Notes under the pieces: generated by a model
Databases searched by the model: none
Told to the model about the DNA's origin: nothing
What the model saw: only the letters and a program-made list of their open reading frames with translations
Source: an uncultured Clostridia bacterium
GTDB lineage: Bacteria > Bacillota > Clostridia > Lachnospirales > Lachnospiraceae
NCBI GenBank assembly: GCA_946614685.1
Contig: CAMOHF010000004.1
Coordinates: 1-14,639, forward strand
Direction of reading: 5' to 3'
DNA: 14,639 nt
Program-made: the position numbers and the translations under genes
In this document: piece by piece, positions 7,373 to 14,457 of the stretch
Numbering within the stretch: the stretch's first letter is position 1
Layout: each line of letters begins with the position of its first letter

Positions 7373-7401
7373 TTGATAGATCGGTTCGTTTGTGTTAATC
7401 T
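7373..7401 (+). promoter_or_regulatory. Possible promoter of the DtxR-type regulator gene
   Basis: Plus strand: TTGATA (7373-7378), 17-bp spacer, TAATCT (7396-7401), a weak -10 match. It carries no operator copy; the nearest lies about 34 bp upstream of the -35. Strong direct autorepression is therefore not evident. Confidence 0.4.
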
Positions 7402-7434
7402 ACTTATATCAATATGTCGGAAAGGAATGTTGTT

Positions 7435-7809
7435 ATGGCATTATTGGAATCCGGGGAAATGTACCTCGAAACCATCTATGTGCTTTCCCAGAAATCAAAC
7501 GCCGTCCGCGCGATCGATATCGGCGAGGAAATGGGTTATTCCAAGCCCTCTGTCAGTCGTGCACTCGGACTGCTTAAAGACGACGGTCTCATCAAGAAAG
7601 ACGAAGACGGTTTTATCAAGCTGACCAAGGCCGGAGAGATCCACGCCAAGCAAATCTATGAGCGCCACACCGTACTCTCCGATCTGTTTATCAGTCTCGG
7701 TGTCGACGAGAAGACAGCGACCGAAGATGCCTGCCGGATCGAACACTACATCAGCGACAAAACATTTCAGGCACTCAAAGCACATATCGAAGCTTTCAAA
7801 TCCAAATGA
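7435..7809 (+). CDS. DtxR-family iron-type metalloregulator, short form without SH3 domain
   Basis: The protein is 124 residues from the ATG at 7435, chosen because AAAGGA lies 8 nt upstream; the in-frame ATG at 7414 has no ribosome site. The winged helix (about 5-66) includes the recognition segment YSKPSVSRALGLLKDDGLI. The dimerisation and metal domain follows. By alignment with DtxR and MntR, the primary ligands are Met9, Cys100, Glu103 and His104 (DACRIEH). This is the DtxR/IdeR iron pattern rather than the Asp/Glu pattern of MntR. His78 of the ancillary site is kept, but the DtxR Glu83 and His98 positions are Ser82 and Thr96. The C-terminal SH3-like domain is absent, as in MntR-size members. 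It is the only plus-strand gene here, divergent from feo, and is the obvious candidate to bind the RTTAG-N6-CTAAC sites. Confidence 0.93.
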   Translation: MALLESGEMYLETIYVLSQKSNAVRAIDIGEEMGYSKPSVSRALGLLKDDGLIKKDEDGFIKLTKAGEIHAKQIYERHTVLSDLFISLGVDEKTATEDACRIEHYISDKTFQALKAHIEAFKSK

Positions 7810-7816
7810 TCAAAAT

Positions 7817-7857
7817 CGGCAGCACCGGAACTTATCATCCGGCGCTGCCGTTTTTTT
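7817..7857. terminator. Intrinsic terminator shared by convergent genes
   Basis: Stem CGGCAGC-A-CCGG / CCGG-C-GCTGCCG with one internal mismatch and a 10-nt loop, then seven T on the plus strand. It clearly ends the DtxR-type gene. On the minus strand only four T follow, so it is weaker there, but it is the only candidate for the end of the ABC operon, whose stop codon lies in the A-run. Confidence 0.87.
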
Positions 7858-10546
7858 ATTCTACATTTTTGAGTGCCACATCCATAGGGATATGCTTGAT
7901 CCTGATAAAGTCGATCACTGATACAAAAGCGTAACCGATCAGGAGGTAGAGTACTGCAAGCACCATGGAGCCCGGCTTCATATAGAAAGCGAAATAACCG
8001 TCCATCTGCATCATGAAGACATGGAAGATCCATATCATCAGATAGTAACCGATCACAAAGCTGATCAGCGCAAAGAGGACTACGACAATCGCAGTCGGCA
8101 CGATGTAGAGCGCACCGATCTCACTGTTCTTAAAACCGAGGATCTTCACCATGGAGATGGAATGCTCGTTTCTCTCAATGATGATCTTGGCAAGCAGGTA
8201 GATCAGCGCCGCCGTCATCACGATCAAAGCGTACTTGAATACATCCATCATACCGCCCATCGAGTGCATGAGCTGATTGGTAACCTTTAAGATATCCTTC
8301 GACGTGATCACCGTCGCGATACTTTCCTCATCGATATCCGTGATCTCATTTCTTGAAAAGAATCCGGAAAAGTCATCCTTGTCCTTATCAAATGTCTCGT
8401 TGAAATCTTCGTGTCGCATGAACACTGCGATACCGCCGTCATAATCCACGATTCCGGCAACCGTAAACTCATAGGACTTGTTCTCGTATTCCTCGTGAAG
8501 TTCTACCTTGTCACCTTTTTTGATTCCGAACTTGCTGGCAAATGCACTCGAGATATAGACGTTCTTTCCCTGCGCGTCGCTGCCGAGACTTACATAGTAG
8601 CTGTCGTCTTCAACGCCGTAAACTGTCACGCCTTCGTCTCCGCCGCTTCCCATACCTGTGCGGAAGGATGACTTTCCTTTGTGATACATCAGGCTTGTCA
8701 TGCCGAAGCGCTCTGCGGTCTTCTCAGAGGTTTCGATGGTGTTTCCATCCTCATCCTCCGGTCCCATCAGCATGTACTGGTACTCGGCAAACATCATATC
8801 CGGTGCCTTATCCGCGTAATGTGTAAGGGAATCCGGAAGTCCGAATGCGAAGCACAGCATCAACTGGATGAAGATGACGCCGAAGATCAAAACCAGATAA
8901 TTCGGCATATTCTGGAAAAGTATCCTCAGTCTGAACCTGTGCATAAAGGACCAGGAGGGAAGTCTTCTCGCCTTGGTTCTCTTGGTCTTTACAAGATCGT
9001 GGCGCAGGAACTTCAAGGGACTTAACTGCAGCTTCTTTACGATAACGATCAGGTTGACCGCAAACATCAAAACAAGCGGGATCACCGTGGTCTTCACCAG
9101 GGCCATATTGCTCCAGACGGTACGGCAGGCAGGCAGACTGTAGCTGTTGTAATAAAGTCCTACCGCCACATCCCGGAAGAGGGTGTAGCCGAGGATGTTT
9201 CCGATCAGCGCACCGAGTACCGTCACGATGATGGGCATCGTCATATAGTGCACGATCAGCTCACTCCTGCTGTAACCGGACGCGCGCAGCGTACCGATCA
9301 CGGAAGCCTCCTTGTCGATGGTATTGCTTATGGTGATCGCGAAGATAAATGCGATGACGCCGATCAGGATGTAGCACAGGATGCTTGCACCCGTGGTATC
9401 ACCCTCGATGTCGGTGATCGCAAAGTTGCTCGCCTGTCTTAAATACTCCGGCAGGTAATCTTCTATTTCATTGTCATAAACAAGTGTCTGTGTGATAAGC
9501 GCCTTTAAGAATCGCTCGGAATAATTTTCCTGATCTTCCTTTTCTACGGGCTTTTTGTCATACATGAACCCGTAGCTGTAATGTGTTCTGGTTTTAACCT
9601 CAGCGAAAGCTTCCGGTGTCATCATGGCAACATCGAATCCGAAGGAGTCAAACATCAGATCCGTGTTGTTCTCGTGAAGGGTCAGATAGTTTACATAGGA
9701 AAGAAGACCTACAACCTTGTACTGTTTTCCTCCAACCGTGATCGTATCGCCAATCTTTACGCCCACGTTGTCCGCATGCATTCTGTCGATGGCGATCTCG
9801 TCTGCCGCAGTCGGCGCATGTCCCTCGTTGAAGGACGCAAGATCGATGGTTGCGTCGGTCTTGTAGATTCGGACATTTGCCTCTTCTTCTCCGTCGCCGT
9901 CCACATCCTCGGGTGCTTCCTTATAGAAGTTCTCATAAATCGTTGTGGTGACGGGCTTATGCTCCTCGTTCAGCTTGTACTGATCCGCGATCTCGTCCCA
10001 CTTTTCGTCGACCTTTTCCTCGACGGTGTCGTGCGCTTCCTCGTAAGCCTCCTTCTCTGCCTTCTTGAAGTCGTCCGATTCGCGCGCTTCCTTCATTGCA
10101 TCCTCAAAGGATGCGTCCATGGCTGCATCAATCTGCTGCCCGATCATCTCTTCGTCAGTGATACCGTAGGATGCGCACTGCGCTCTGACGCCATCCTCGA
10201 TGGCCTGCTTCACCTGCTTTTCGAGTTCCTCTTCGACGGCGTCGGCAACTTCCTTATCCGCCTCCCGGATACCCTTGTCGATCAGGTACTGACGTACATC
10301 CGCCATCTCTCCCTTGGAAATATCATCGAGCAGTTCCTGCGATGCCTTACGGGAAAGTTCAAAGCTTCCGTCCTCAAGCTTCAGCGTCTCTCTGCCGTCA
10401 TAGGCCGATGCAAGCATACTGTCATGTCCGACATACATGCCGGAGATCACGCCGATCATCAAGACCATGAAGATGATGATCACCGCATATTTGTGCCAGT
10501 CGGATCTTAATTCTTTCGGCACCCTTTTGATCAATGGATTCCTCAT
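7856..10546 (-). CDS. Large ABC transporter permease, FtsX family, with charged extracellular insert
   Basis: An 896-residue membrane subunit with about eight helices: TM1 at 18-39, then three near 388-410, 436-458 and 484-504 (first FtsX core), one at 547-569, and three near 770-790, 812-838 and 860-882 (second FtsX core). Two large extracytoplasmic regions result (about 40-385 and 570-768). Each contains a MacB-like stretch of the form VGVKIGDTITVGGKQYKVVG (261-280) or FGIKKGDKVELHE (673-685). Residues 62-195 are unusual, a strongly charged Lys/Glu helical segment, probably coiled coil, followed by DVDGDGEEE (214-222). FtsX/MacB-type permeases couple ATP hydrolysis to movement of an external domain rather than classical import. 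The substrate is unknown; lipid, peptide or drug export or envelope signalling are all possible. The ATG at 10546 follows AAGGGGG and is 12 nt after the ATPase gene stop. Confidence 0.92.
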   Translation of the reverse strand: MRNPLIKRVPKELRSDWHKYAVIIIFMVLMIGVISGMYVGHDSMLASAYDGRETLKLEDGSFELSRKASQELLDDISKGEMADVRQYLIDKGIREADKEVADAVEEELEKQVKQAIEDGVRAQCASYGITDEEMIGQQIDAAMDASFEDAMKEARESDDFKKAEKEAYEEAHDTVEEKVDEKWDEIADQYKLNEEHKPVTTTIYENFYKEAPEDVDGDGEEEANVRIYKTDATIDLASFNEGHAPTAADEIAIDRMHADNVGVKIGDTITVGGKQYKVVGLLSYVNYLTLHENNTDLMFDSFGFDVAMMTPEAFAEVKTRTHYSYGFMYDKKPVEKEDQENYSERFLKALITQTLVYDNEIEDYLPEYLRQASNFAITDIEGDTTGASILCYILIGVIAFIFAITISNTIDKEASVIGTLRASGYSRSELIVHYMTMPIIVTVLGALIGNILGYTLFRDVAVGLYYNSYSLPACRTVWSNMALVKTTVIPLVLMFAVNLIVIVKKLQLSPLKFLRHDLVKTKRTKARRLPSWSFMHRFRLRILFQNMPNYLVLIFGVIFIQLMLCFAFGLPDSLTHYADKAPDMMFAEYQYMLMGPEDEDGNTIETSEKTAERFGMTSLMYHKGKSSFRTGMGSGGDEGVTVYGVEDDSYYVSLGSDAQGKNVYISSAFASKFGIKKGDKVELHEEYENKSYEFTVAGIVDYDGGIAVFMRHEDFNETFDKDKDDFSGFFSRNEITDIDEESIATVITSKDILKVTNQLMHSMGGMMDVFKYALIVMTAALIYLLAKIIIERNEHSISMVKILGFKNSEIGALYIVPTAIVVVLFALISFVIGYYLMIWIFHVFMMQMDGYFAFYMKPGSMVLAVLYLLIGYAFVSVIDFIRIKHIPMDVALKNVE

Positions 10547-10558
10547 GTCATCGCCCCC

Positions 10559-11266
10559 TTACCACTCAAGCTCGGCAGCCGGAATCTTGTTCTCAATGAT
10601 ATTGTTGTGGCGAACGACGCCGTCGCGGAGTTTGATCACGTGATCCGCCATATTCTTGATGGCCTCGTTGTGCGTTACCATGATGACAGTGCTTCCGTAC
10701 TTACTGTTGCAATCCTCGATCAAAGCGAGGATCTCCTTGGAGGTCTTATAGTCAAGCGCTCCGGTCGGCTCATCACAGAGCAGGATGTCGGGATTTTTCA
10801 CCACGGCTCTTCCGATGGAAACTCTCTGCTGCTGGCCGCCGGACAGCTGATTGGGATACTTATACTTGTGATCCTGGAGTCCGAGTGTGGTAATCACCTC
10901 TTCAACGTCTAAGGGATTAGACGAAAGATAGGCGCCCACCTCGATGTTCTCCTTTACATTTAAGTTCGGAATCAGGTTGTACATCTGAAACACGTAGCCG
11001 AGGTGGGTGCGGCGGTACTGCGTAAGCTGCTTCTCGCTCATCTCTTCGAGCTTATCCCCTGCGATGCTCACATATCCCTCATCCGGCGTATCGATTCCGC
11101 CGATGATATTTAAGAGCGTCGACTTTCCGGAACCGGAAGGTCCGAGCAGTACGCAAAACTCACCCTTCTTCACGGTGAAATCCATACCGCGCAAAACATC
11201 CTGCCTTGCCTCTCCCGTTCCGAAACTCTTTTTCAGATCCTTGATTTCAAGAAAACGTTCGTCCAT
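10559..11266 (-). CDS. ABC transporter ATP-binding protein (MacB/LolD type)
   Basis: A complete 235-residue nucleotide-binding subunit. Walker A is GPSGSGKST (42-50), the Q-loop is in YVFQMYNLIP (Gln94), the signature is LSGGQQQR (141-148), Walker B is ILLCDEP (161-167), the D-loop is GALD, and the switch His is His199 in VTHN. This order and the VFQMYNLIPNLNV segment are typical of ATPases that pair with FtsX-type permeases. The start is well supported: AGGAGG lies 6 nt before the ATG. The permease gene follows after 12 nt, so the two form one transporter. Upstream, within 40 nt, lies a perfect 7-bp-arm palindrome of the DtxR-like type, and beyond it the TetR gene. No convincing promoter of its own was found, so it may be read from the tetR promoter. 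Confidence 0.96.
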   Translation of the reverse strand: MDERFLEIKDLKKSFGTGEARQDVLRGMDFTVKKGEFCVLLGPSGSGKSTLLNIIGGIDTPDEGYVSIAGDKLEEMSEKQLTQYRRTHLGYVFQMYNLIPNLNVKENIEVGAYLSSNPLDVEEVITTLGLQDHKYKYPNQLSGGQQQRVSIGRAVVKNPDILLCDEPTGALDYKTSKEILALIEDCNSKYGSTVIMVTHNEAIKNMADHVIKLRDGVVRHNNIIENKIPAAELEW

Positions 11267-11289
11267 ATTACTCCTCCTGTTTTATCGAA

Positions 11290-11309
11290 AGGTTAGTCTT
11301 TGCTAACCT
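11290..11309 (-). promoter_or_regulatory. Palindrome upstream of ABC ATPase: candidate DtxR-type operator or mRNA hairpin
   Basis: Perfect 20-bp interrupted palindrome AGGTTAG-TCTTTG-CTAACCT. Its GTTAG-N6-CTAAC core has the same arms and 6-nt spacing as the feo and ATPase-operon sites. Unlike those, it is not tied to a recognisable -35/-10 pair. As RNA it could also form a 7-bp hairpin between tetR and the ABC genes, so its role is uncertain. Confidence 0.5.
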
Positions 11310-11315
11310 CCGTTT

Positions 11316-11343
11316 GCAAAAAACCGGCATTTCATCCGATTTT
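11316..11343 (-). terminator. Weak intrinsic terminator candidate after tetR
   Basis: On the minus strand, AAAATCGG / CCGGTTTTTT can pair over 8 bp (one G-U) around an 8-nt loop, followed by T-run. It lies directly after the tetR stop. The stem is short and A/T-rich at its base, so partial read-through into the ABC genes is plausible. Confidence 0.45.
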
Positions 11344-11961
11344 CTACTGTTCTTTCATCATGACCAATTCGATCCAGCCCTTGACCAGATAATTCAAGAT
11401 CGGTCTCATCCTTCGCTTCGCTTCTTCCACGTCCTCCACATGTCTGATCACATTTGTGAATGCATCGATCGTAAGATGTGCCATCCAGTGGGACATATAC
11501 GCGTCTACGGTATAGCCCTTCATGCCGGATACCATCACAGGGATCGACTGCTCGATCAGATCCACAAACTCATCCACACAGTTTTCGTACACTGTGTTCT
11601 CTGCCGAGTTCAGGACGAGAATAAAGCTGTCACGATAGCGGTAAATGTACTCAATGAACATATCGCTCTCGTCGGAATGATCCGGATCGATATCCTGTAC
11701 CGAATCCATCCCTGACATATACTCGCGATCGTCTTTAAAATGTTTCGCAAGCAGCTCCTTCAGTCCCGCAAGCGGTCCGTCGACAATCTCGGCGAACAGT
11801 TCCTCCTTGTTTTTAAAGAAGAAATACAGGGCCCCCGTGGTAACTCCCGCTTGGGAGCATATGTTTCGCAGGGACGCCTTGTTATACCCCTTCTCAAGGA
11901 ATTCCTTCTTGGCTGCTTCGATCAGAAGTTCTCGTTTCTTATATTCCATATCCTGCTTCAT
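11344..11961 (-). CDS. TetR-family transcriptional regulator
   Basis: The protein is 205 residues. The N-terminal TetR helix-turn-helix is clear: KRELLIEAAKKEFLEKGY (9-26), then ASLRNICSQAGVTTGALYFFFKNKEELF, the recognition helix and canonical follow-on. The rest is an all-helical ligand-binding and dimerisation domain, too variable to suggest a ligand. The ATG at 11961 is taken as start; the upstream ribosome site is only a weak GGCGGG, and Met5 is an alternative. The gene lies directly upstream of the ABC ATPase and permease on the same strand, the common arrangement for a repressor of an efflux-type ABC transporter. A perfect 32-bp palindrome overlaps its promoter, which implies autorepression and, by read-through, control of the transporter. 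Confidence 0.93.
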   Translation of the reverse strand: MKQDMEYKKRELLIEAAKKEFLEKGYNKASLRNICSQAGVTTGALYFFFKNKEELFAEIVDGPLAGLKELLAKHFKDDREYMSGMDSVQDIDPDHSDESDMFIEYIYRYRDSFILVLNSAENTVYENCVDEFVDLIEQSIPVMVSGMKGYTVDAYMSHWMAHLTIDAFTNVIRHVEDVEEAKRRMRPILNYLVKGWIELVMMKEQ

Positions 11962-11978
11962 AATTAAACCCGCCCAAA

Positions 11979-12010
11979 AAGATAACAGCGTTACGTAACG
12001 CTGTTATCTT
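11979..12010. promoter_or_regulatory. Perfect 32-bp palindrome: likely TetR operator
   Basis: The half-site is AAGATAACAGCGTTAC followed by its exact reverse complement with no spacer (centre 11994/11995). It overlaps the -10 and start region of the tetR promoter, the usual place for an autoregulatory TetR operator. On the minus strand it is followed by five T, so the transcript could also fold it into a hairpin that ends the upstream ATPase operon; both roles are possible. Confidence 0.78.
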
Positions 12011-12034
12011 AATGCATCCTTCCGGGTTTGTCAA
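12006..12034 (-). promoter_or_regulatory. Sigma-A promoter of tetR (and possibly the ABC genes)
   Basis: Minus strand: consensus -35 TTGACA (12034-12029), 17-bp spacer, -10 TAAGAT (12011-12006). The -35 lies 7 nt past the stop of the P-type ATPase gene. The -10 overlaps the edge of the 32-bp palindrome. Confidence 0.8.
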
Positions 12035-12041
12035 CACTTTT

Positions 12042-14138
12042 TTATTTGGATGTGCATTTTTCCTCCGGTAAAAGGTTCGTCATACTCCTTAGACCGAGCG
12101 CCACAGTGGAGCCATTATGGAGCGTCGCGCTTGTCGCCGGGGGCAGAACGCCGGCGATGCCGAGTCCGATCAATGCTGTGTTAAATCCCACGATCGTTCT
12201 GTAGTTAAACCGGATCCGCTTCATCAAAAGGGTACTGATCTCCTTTAGCACCACGATGCCGTTTAAGTTATCGGAGCCGATCGTAATATCCGCAATCTGT
12301 CTGGCAATTTCCGCGCCGTCACTGATCGCTATACCTGCATCCGATGCCGCTAAGGCCGGCGAATCATTTATACCGTCTCCCACCATGATCACGCTATGTC
12401 CGCAGGCCTTGGCTTTCTCCACATAGTTTGCCTTATCCTCCGGAAGCACCTCGGCGTAATACTCGGTGATCCCGGCTTCCGCCGCAATCTTTGCGGCTGT
12501 TCTCTCACTGTCGCCGGTCATCATGACGATATGCCGAAATCCCTGCTGCCGTAAGCGATTCACAACATCACGCGCCTCGGTACGCAGCGGATCCTCGATC
12601 AGAATGCAGGCGCACAGACTGCCGTTCTTTGCAAAATACAGGTGTGAATATTCGTCGGGCAGAGAATCAAACAGTTCTTTTTTGCCTTCCGGAATGCACA
12701 CGCCCTCATCCTCGAACAGGAAGTGATAGCTTCCTATGACAGCCTTTTCTCCGTTAATCTCGGATGCGATTCCGTGTGCAACGATATACTCGACATTTGT
12801 ATGCATTTCCTCGTGAAGCAGGCCTTTTTCAAAGGCCGCATCCACAACCGCTCTGGCTACGGAGTGCGGGAAGTGCTCCTCAAGACAGGCCGCCTGTCTT
12901 AACAGCTCATCCTCCGTCTCGTCATTAAACGAAACCACCCTTACCACTGTCGGCTGTGCCTTGGTGATGGTTCCGGTTTTGTCAAACACGATGGTGTCCG
13001 CATCCGCCACAGCCTCGAGGAATTTTCCTCCCTTTACGGTGATGCCGTACTCCGAGGCTTCCTTGATCGCGGAAAGAACGGAGATCGGCATGGCCATCTT
13101 CAAGGCGCAGGAATAATCTACCATCAGAACGGATACCGCCTTAGTGACATTTCTGCTAATCGCCCATGTAAGACCTGCCGCCATCAACGTATACGGCACA
13201 AGCTTATCCGCGATCCTCTCCGCTTTGCTCTCGAGCGCGGATTTCATCTTTTCGGATTCCTCAATCATCCTGACGATCTTATCAAATCTTCCGCAGCCTT
13301 CCGTCTGTGTAACTTTGATGGTCAGGTCTCCCTCGGAAACCACGGTTCCGGCAAAGGCGCTCATACCGACGCACTTGCGCACCGCCGTGGATTCTCCGGT
13401 CATGGATGCCTGATTCACCATCGCCTCACCGGAATCAACCTCACCGTCAAACGGAATCATATTTCCCATTCTGACGACAACTCTGTCTCCGCATTCCACG
13501 GTCGACGCATCCACCTGCACCTCTCCGCTTTCGGTCAGGAGCCATACCTTATCTATATTCAGAGACATCCTTCTGGCCAGGTCATCCACGGATCGCTTAT
13601 GCGTCCACTCCTCCAGCGTATCTCCGATCTTCAGAAGAAACATGACATTGGATGCTGTCTGATAATCCTTGGTCAGCACTGCGGACGAGATGGCCAGTGC
13701 GTCAAGCACCTCCACCTGCAGGTGTCTGTTCCCGAGGGTCTTTACTCCACGCCAAATGTATTTCACAGCCTTGACCGTATCTGCGATCCTTCGAAGTGAA
13801 AACGGCAGAATTATGCGCTTTCCGAAGTGCAGGATCGCAGTCGTAACAATCCTGTCGTAATACTTTGCGGAAAGCTCTCTTCCGGAATACTCAAACCCCC
13901 TTTCCGGAACCTCCGTCCTCTCAAAGGAAAATTCTTTTATGATCTCTATGATCCTCGACCTGTCGCAATCAAAATAAACTGCTACATCCGCGGTTCGTTC
14001 ATATACCCGCACATCCAGGATCCCGTCAAAGCTTTTCAGATAATACTCTATCGTGTCCGCCTCGCGAAAGCTCAGTCGTTTCTTCGCGAGATGGACGCGG
14101 ATTCTGTTCCTTATCTCATGCTTTACCGTGAATTTCAT
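12042..14138 (-). CDS. P1B-type metal ATPase with degenerate HMA_2-like N-terminus (FezB-like candidate)
   Basis: A 698-residue P-type ATPase with all catalytic motifs: TGES (247-250, actuator), DKTGT (phosphorylated Asp386), MTGD (540-543), GDGINDSPA (587-595). The P1B nucleotide-domain signature appears as EEHFPHSVARAV (420-431). Residues 1-75 are a ferredoxin-like domain without the CxxC of copper/zinc HMA domains, opening with an Arg-rich stretch, HEIRNRIRVH. The ion-path helix reads DYSCALKMAMP (341-351) instead of CPC or SPC, so it is not a classical copper, zinc or cobalt pump. The N-terminal membrane helices are weakly hydrophobic and the C-terminus ends after LPPATSATLHNGSTVALGLRSM. 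These traits and the small partner upstream recall the P1B-6 ATPases of ferrosome (Fez) clusters, which move iron into storage vesicles; this assignment is inference. It overlaps the upstream gene by 4 bp (ATGA). Confidence 0.93.
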   Translation of the reverse strand: MKFTVKHEIRNRIRVHLAKKRLSFREADTIEYYLKSFDGILDVRVYERTADVAVYFDCDRSRIIEIIKEFSFERTEVPERGFEYSGRELSAKYYDRIVTTAILHFGKRIILPFSLRRIADTVKAVKYIWRGVKTLGNRHLQVEVLDALAISSAVLTKDYQTASNVMFLLKIGDTLEEWTHKRSVDDLARRMSLNIDKVWLLTESGEVQVDASTVECGDRVVVRMGNMIPFDGEVDSGEAMVNQASMTGESTAVRKCVGMSAFAGTVVSEGDLTIKVTQTEGCGRFDKIVRMIEESEKMKSALESKAERIADKLVPYTLMAAGLTWAISRNVTKAVSVLMVDYSCALKMAMPISVLSAIKEASEYGITVKGGKFLEAVADADTIVFDKTGTITKAQPTVVRVVSFNDETEDELLRQAACLEEHFPHSVARAVVDAAFEKGLLHEEMHTNVEYIVAHGIASEINGEKAVIGSYHFLFEDEGVCIPEGKKELFDSLPDEYSHLYFAKNGSLCACILIEDPLRTEARDVVNRLRQQGFRHIVMMTGDSERTAAKIAAEAGITEYYAEVLPEDKANYVEKAKACGHSVIMVGDGINDSPALAASDAGIAISDGAEIARQIADITIGSDNLNGIVVLKEISTLLMKRIRFNYRTIVGFNTALIGLGIAGVLPPATSATLHNGSTVALGLRSMTNLLPEEKCTSK

Positions 14139-14380
14139 TCTTCTTCCGCATCTTCCTTCTGTGCTCGTTCTTCATTGATTGCCTTGGCTTCTTCATAGAT
14201 GTCTGTGCAATTCTCCTGAAGCGTTGTAACCTGATCGATCACGGAATCTTTCATTCTTAAGACGCCGGCTGTGCAGTGTGCATACACCTTCTTTGCGTCC
14301 TTCGATGAAAGCAGCTTGATCCCCTCCAGTCCGAAGAGTGTTCCGAGTGCAAATACGCCTACATTTTTAAGACTCATCAT
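14135..14380 (-). CDS. Small hydrophobic-N-terminus protein, DUF6110-like (FezA-like candidate)
   Basis: The protein is 81 residues. Residues 5-22 form one hydrophobic Gly-rich helix, VGVFALGTLFGLEGIKLL, with small-residue spacing suited to helix packing. The rest (23-81) is a soluble amphipathic helical region ending in an acidic/Lys tail. KDAKKVYAHCTAGVLRMKDSV resembles what I recall of the DUF6110 family, usually encoded beside metal P-type ATPases in Clostridia; I cannot verify this here. AAAGGAG lies 6 nt before the first of two adjacent ATGs (14380). The stop overlaps the ATPase start by 4 bp, so the two are coupled and probably form one membrane complex. A ferrosome FezA-type role is a hypothesis from this pairing, not from a catalytic motif. 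It is led by the operator-bearing promoter at 14482-14510. Confidence 0.85.
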   Translation of the reverse strand: MMSLKNVGVFALGTLFGLEGIKLLSSKDAKKVYAHCTAGVLRMKDSVIDQVTTLQENCTDIYEEAKAINEERAQKEDAEEE

Positions 14381-14430
14381 GTTGATCTCCTTTCGCTTGT
14401 TGCTGTCTCAATCCCGGTTTTGCATGACGA

Positions 14431-14455
14431 AACCGCAGTCGTAACAACTGCGGTT
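14431..14455 (-). other. Stable hairpin in the 5' leader of the ATPase operon
   Basis: Perfect 9-bp stem AACCGCAGT / ACTGCGGTT around a 7-nt loop, extendable with one bulge. It lies between the predicted +1 (about 14475) and the first ATG (14380), so it would be in the mRNA leader. No T-run follows, so it is not a terminator. It may stabilise the message or bind a regulator. Confidence 0.5.
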
Positions 14456-14457
14456 CG

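Noticed and set aside
7414..7809. ATG at 7414 as start of the DtxR-type regulator, and MntR as its identity
   Set aside because: The ribosome site AAAGGA lies between 7414 and 7435 and fits only the latter. Ligand residues Met9 and Cys100 match the iron-type DtxR pattern rather than MntR.
9581..10510. Long plus-strand open frame (309 codons) opposite the ABC permease
   Set aside because: It is the antisense shadow of the charged, GC-structured permease coding region. No ribosome site or recognisable domain, and the opposite strand encodes a clear FtsX-type protein.
13141..13165. TTAG...CTAA pair within the P-type ATPase gene
   Set aside because: The spacer is 11 nt, not 6, and it lies in coding sequence away from any promoter, so it does not belong to the operator set.
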